Below are positions 3,933 to 5,434 of a DNA stretch of 5,434 bases, in pieces. The stretch comes from Oscillibacter sp. (GTDB lineage: Bacteria; Bacillota; Clostridia; Oscillospirales; Oscillospiraceae), in contig JAFSOM010000118.1 of assembly GCA_017447005.1 (NCBI GenBank), forward strand, positions 1 to 5,434. The letters run 5' to 3'. The notes under the pieces are model-generated. The model saw only the letters and a program-made list of their open reading frames with translations. It was not told where the DNA came from and did no database searches. The position numbers were made by a program, and so were the translations under genes. Every line of letters begins with the position of its first letter. Position 1 is the stretch's first letter.

Positions 3933-5183
3933 ATGGAAGCGATTCTGAAAAACCCGGAACACCCGGAATACGGAACAACCGCAATCCCGTTCCCGATTCC
4001 AATGGAGAGGTACGACGAATGCGTGGAGCGTCTCGCGGCGATGGGAATCGGCGACCCGCTGGCGCGGGATTGCGTCGTGGAGGAAATCTGGGACGCCCTT
4101 CCCATTTTCTACCGACTGAAAGGACAGCGCGTCAACGCGGACGAGCTTGACTATCTCGGCAAACGGACGGAGAGTTTCGACCGCGACGAGGAAATCCAAT
4201 TCTCCGCAATGGCGCACATTATGGGCCTGACGGCGGTGAAGGATTTGATAAACCTGACATTCTGCGTGTCGGATGTCACCGTCATACGGAATTTCAGCAA
4301 TCTGGTCTCCGAGGGGAAACTGCACTATCTTCATGTCAACGGCGGCGCGCCTTCGGATGAGATTACAAATTCCGACGCCCTGAAGCTGGTCAGCGAACTG
4401 ATTGCCAGCGGGAAAGGCGCGGTCACTCCCTACGGCGTGGTATACCACAACGGCATGGTGTTTCGGGAACTTTACAAAGGCGGAAACTTCCCCGCGTATC
4501 ATTACACACCCAAAATTCTGAGCGGGACATTGTCAAAAAGCCGACAGCCGGAGAACGCTGAGGAATGCGCCGCTTTGTATTTCCCGATGCCCGACAGCGC
4601 CCTGACGCGGACGCTCATCCGCGCCGGGTGGGAGAAATCCGGCGAGCCGCTGTATCTGAAACTGGAACTGGAAGACGCTCCCGCGGAGATTCTGGAAGTT
4701 CTATCCGCCGAATGGACGATTAACATCAGGGACGGCGTTCTGGACGAACTCAACGCGATGAGCCGCGCCATTGCCACGCTTTCCGATTCGGGGAGTGAGA
4801 AATTGGGAGCGGCGATTCGTTTCGCGGAACCGCAGGACGCGGCGCAAATTATGCGTCTTGCGGAAAATCTTGACCTCTTTGAATTTGTTCCGGGCGTCGC
4901 AACGCCGGAAGAGTACGGAAGATACGTTATTCAGGAGTCCGGACAGTTCGCCTACAGCGACGCTCTGGATTCCTTTTATGACTACGGAAAACTCGGACGG
5001 GAGCGAATCGGAGAGGACGGCGGAATATTCAACGAACGGGGATATGTCGCCTATCACGGCGAACTGAGTCTGGAAGAGTTGATGATGGAGGATCCGTCCG
5101 AACCGGTAGCGGAAACCGCCTTGAAACGGCGGCTGGCGGCGGCGGAAAAGAGCGTTCCGCGTCGCAAAGGCGCGGAACGCTGA
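3933..5183 (+). CDS. ardA: ArdA-like antirestriction protein, enlarged form
   Basis: The product is 416 residues, with GTGAGGA at 3922-3928 just before ATG 3933. It matches the large Clostridia element proteins annotated as antirestriction protein ArdA: N-terminal LKNPEHPEYG (5-14), IPFPIPMERYDECVERL (18-34), TPYGVVYHNGM (165-175), ALYFPMPDSAL (214-224), FEFVPGVATPEEYGRYVI (316-333), SFYDYGKLG (347-355) and GYVAYHGELSLEELMMEDP (370-388). Classical ArdA (about 165 residues) is an acidic DNA mimic that blocks type I restriction enzymes during entry of conjugative DNA; here the ArdA-like module is in the C-terminal half. A weaker similar segment at 71-122 (ELDYLGKRTESF) against 272-322 (ELNAMSRAIATL) suggests internal duplication. 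The body is acidic, unlike its basic end RRKGAER. A hairpin overlaps the stop. Family membership is confident; actual antirestriction activity of this long form is inferred. Confidence 0.85.
   Translation: MEAILKNPEHPEYGTTAIPFPIPMERYDECVERLAAMGIGDPLARDCVVEEIWDALPIFYRLKGQRVNADELDYLGKRTESFDRDEEIQFSAMAHIMGLTAVKDLINLTFCVSDVTVIRNFSNLVSEGKLHYLHVNGGAPSDEITNSDALKLVSELIASGKGAVTPYGVVYHNGMVFRELYKGGNFPAYHYTPKILSGTLSKSRQPENAEECAALYFPMPDSALTRTLIRAGWEKSGEPLYLKLELEDAPAEILEVLSAEWTINIRDGVLDELNAMSRAIATLSDSGSEKLGAAIRFAEPQDAAQIMRLAENLDLFEFVPGVATPEEYGRYVIQESGQFAYSDALDSFYDYGKLGRERIGEDGGIFNERGYVAYHGELSLEELMMEDPSEPVAETALKRRLAAAEKSVPRRKGAER
5151..5181 (+). terminator. Perfect 11-bp inverted repeat at the ArdA stop; possible terminator
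   Basis: AGCGTTCCGCG (5151-5161) pairs with CGCGGAACGCT (5171-5181), extended inward by a T-G and a C-G pair (5162/5170, 5163/5169) around GCAAA. The right arm ends in the first base of the TGA stop. Downstream on + is GACTGTTACAAAAAG, with no proper T-run; on the opposite strand the hairpin is followed by CTTTTCC. It may therefore be a weak or bidirectional terminator, or a 3'-stability hairpin. A candidate promoter follows, which fits a transcript boundary here. Confidence 0.4.
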
Positions 5184-5199
5184 CTGTTACAAAAAGACT

Positions 5200-5229
5200 T
5201 TGGCCCATTTGGAATCCATGTGATACAAA
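5200..5229 (+). promoter_or_regulatory. Candidate promoter for the SPFH gene
   Basis: TTGGCC (5200-5205) and TACAAA (5224-5229) are separated by 18 bases and each match 4 of 6 bases of the sigma-70/sigma-A consensus. A TG dinucleotide one base before the -10 gives an extended -10 form. The 80-base gap is AT-richer than the rest of the window and follows a stop-codon hairpin, which makes a new transcript start reasonable. The match is modest. Confidence 0.3.
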
Positions 5230-5263
5230 TAGGCGATTGAAAAAAAGAAACGGAGGTTTTGTC

Positions 5264-5434
5264 ATGCCTTATTCTAATTTCCCCGGCGGTTACGCCGTAT
5301 TGTTCGCCCTGTTTCTGGCGCTGGCGCTGATTGCCGGGAACATCCGCGTCGTCCAGCAGAGCCGCGCCTGCGTGGTGGAACTGCTGGGCGCGTTCCACGC
5401 CGTCTGGAACGTGGGCGTCCACTTCAAGATTCCC
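5264..5434 (+). CDS. SPFH/band 7 (stomatin-like) membrane protein, N-terminal part
   Basis: The frame runs off the right edge after 57 residues. ATG 5264 has GGAGG (5252-5256) seven bases before it. Residues 10-24 (YAVLFALFLALALIA) form one hydrophobic N-terminal membrane anchor. Then IRVVQQSRACVVELLGAF (27-44) and WNVGVHFKIP (48-57) match the opening of SPFH domains, usually of the form IRVVPQ...VVERLG...GLHF.IP. SPFH proteins oligomerise at the membrane and scaffold membrane microdomains or control membrane proteases. Cys36 and the VEL in place of VER are small departures from the usual pattern. Its role in a mobile element is unclear, and it may equally mark the neighbouring host or cargo region. 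The possible promoter before it suggests separate expression. Only the first part of the domain is visible. Confidence 0.82.
   Translation, partial: MPYSNFPGGYAVLFALFLALALIAGNIRVVQQSRACVVELLGAFHAVWNVGVHFKIP

Noticed and set aside
3744..5422. Several antisense frames (3744-4502, 4701-5057, 5054-5422) that could look like a reverse operon
   Set aside because: They overlap each other and the ArdA-like and SPFH genes, and show no domain.
1..5434. CRISPR array, tRNA, rRNA, insertion sequence or origin iterons
   Set aside because: No regularly spaced repeats, cloverleaf, rRNA-like stretch, transposase or terminal inverted repeats were seen. The two-copy 14-base repeat at 3826-3865 is too little to call an origin.

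Overview
The window is GC-rich accessory DNA with all supported genes on the + strand. It looks like a segment of an integrative or conjugative element, or a plasmid, from an anaerobic, probably gut-associated Bacillota/Clostridia host. The evidence is the gene set (ParB-like protein, DUF3846 protein, ArdA-type antirestriction protein, SPFH protein), the strong GGAGG-type ribosome-binding sites and the dense packing. The host assignment is inference; another GC-rich gut anaerobe such as a Synergistota member is possible. No rRNA, tRNA, transposase or integrase is visible.

Layout. (1) 2-637: C-terminal part of a ParB-like DNA-binding protein, open at the left edge. (2) 638-722: intergenic region with a hairpin over the parB stop, a strong GUGA-capped hairpin, and a consensus Shine-Dalgarno that points to a TTG start. 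(3) 723-1148: DUF3846 protein. (4) 1167-3490: a tightly coupled block of three genes, namely a glutamine-synthetase-fold amidoligase (Amidoligase_2 type), an 83-residue acidic protein of unknown function, and a protein with two gamma-glutamylcyclotransferase (GGCT) domains joined by an Asp/Glu-only repeat linker. (5) 3491-3932: a 442-base stretch rich in inverted repeats, holding at most one small uncertain gene (3654-3836). (6) 3933-5183: enlarged ArdA-like protein. (7) 5184-5263: an AT-richer gap with a possible promoter. (8) 5264-5434: start of an SPFH/band 7 (stomatin-like) membrane protein, cut by the right edge.

How it may work together. ParB-like, DUF3846 and ArdA-like proteins are typical maintenance and establishment genes of mobile elements. 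The most interesting part is the amidoligase, small acidic protein and double GGCT block. By family chemistry, one enzyme would form an amide or isopeptide bond, probably on a glutamyl carboxylate, and the other would cleave gamma-glutamyl amides with release of 5-oxoproline. This could be a write/erase pair for peptide or protein gamma-glutamyl tagging carried on a mobile element. Substrate and purpose cannot be read from the sequence.

Two patterns cut across the genes. Five consecutive products end in Lys/Arg-rich tails. The larger intergenic gaps carry hairpins, several placed over stop codons and several sharing a GCGGG-CG-TTTCC left arm.
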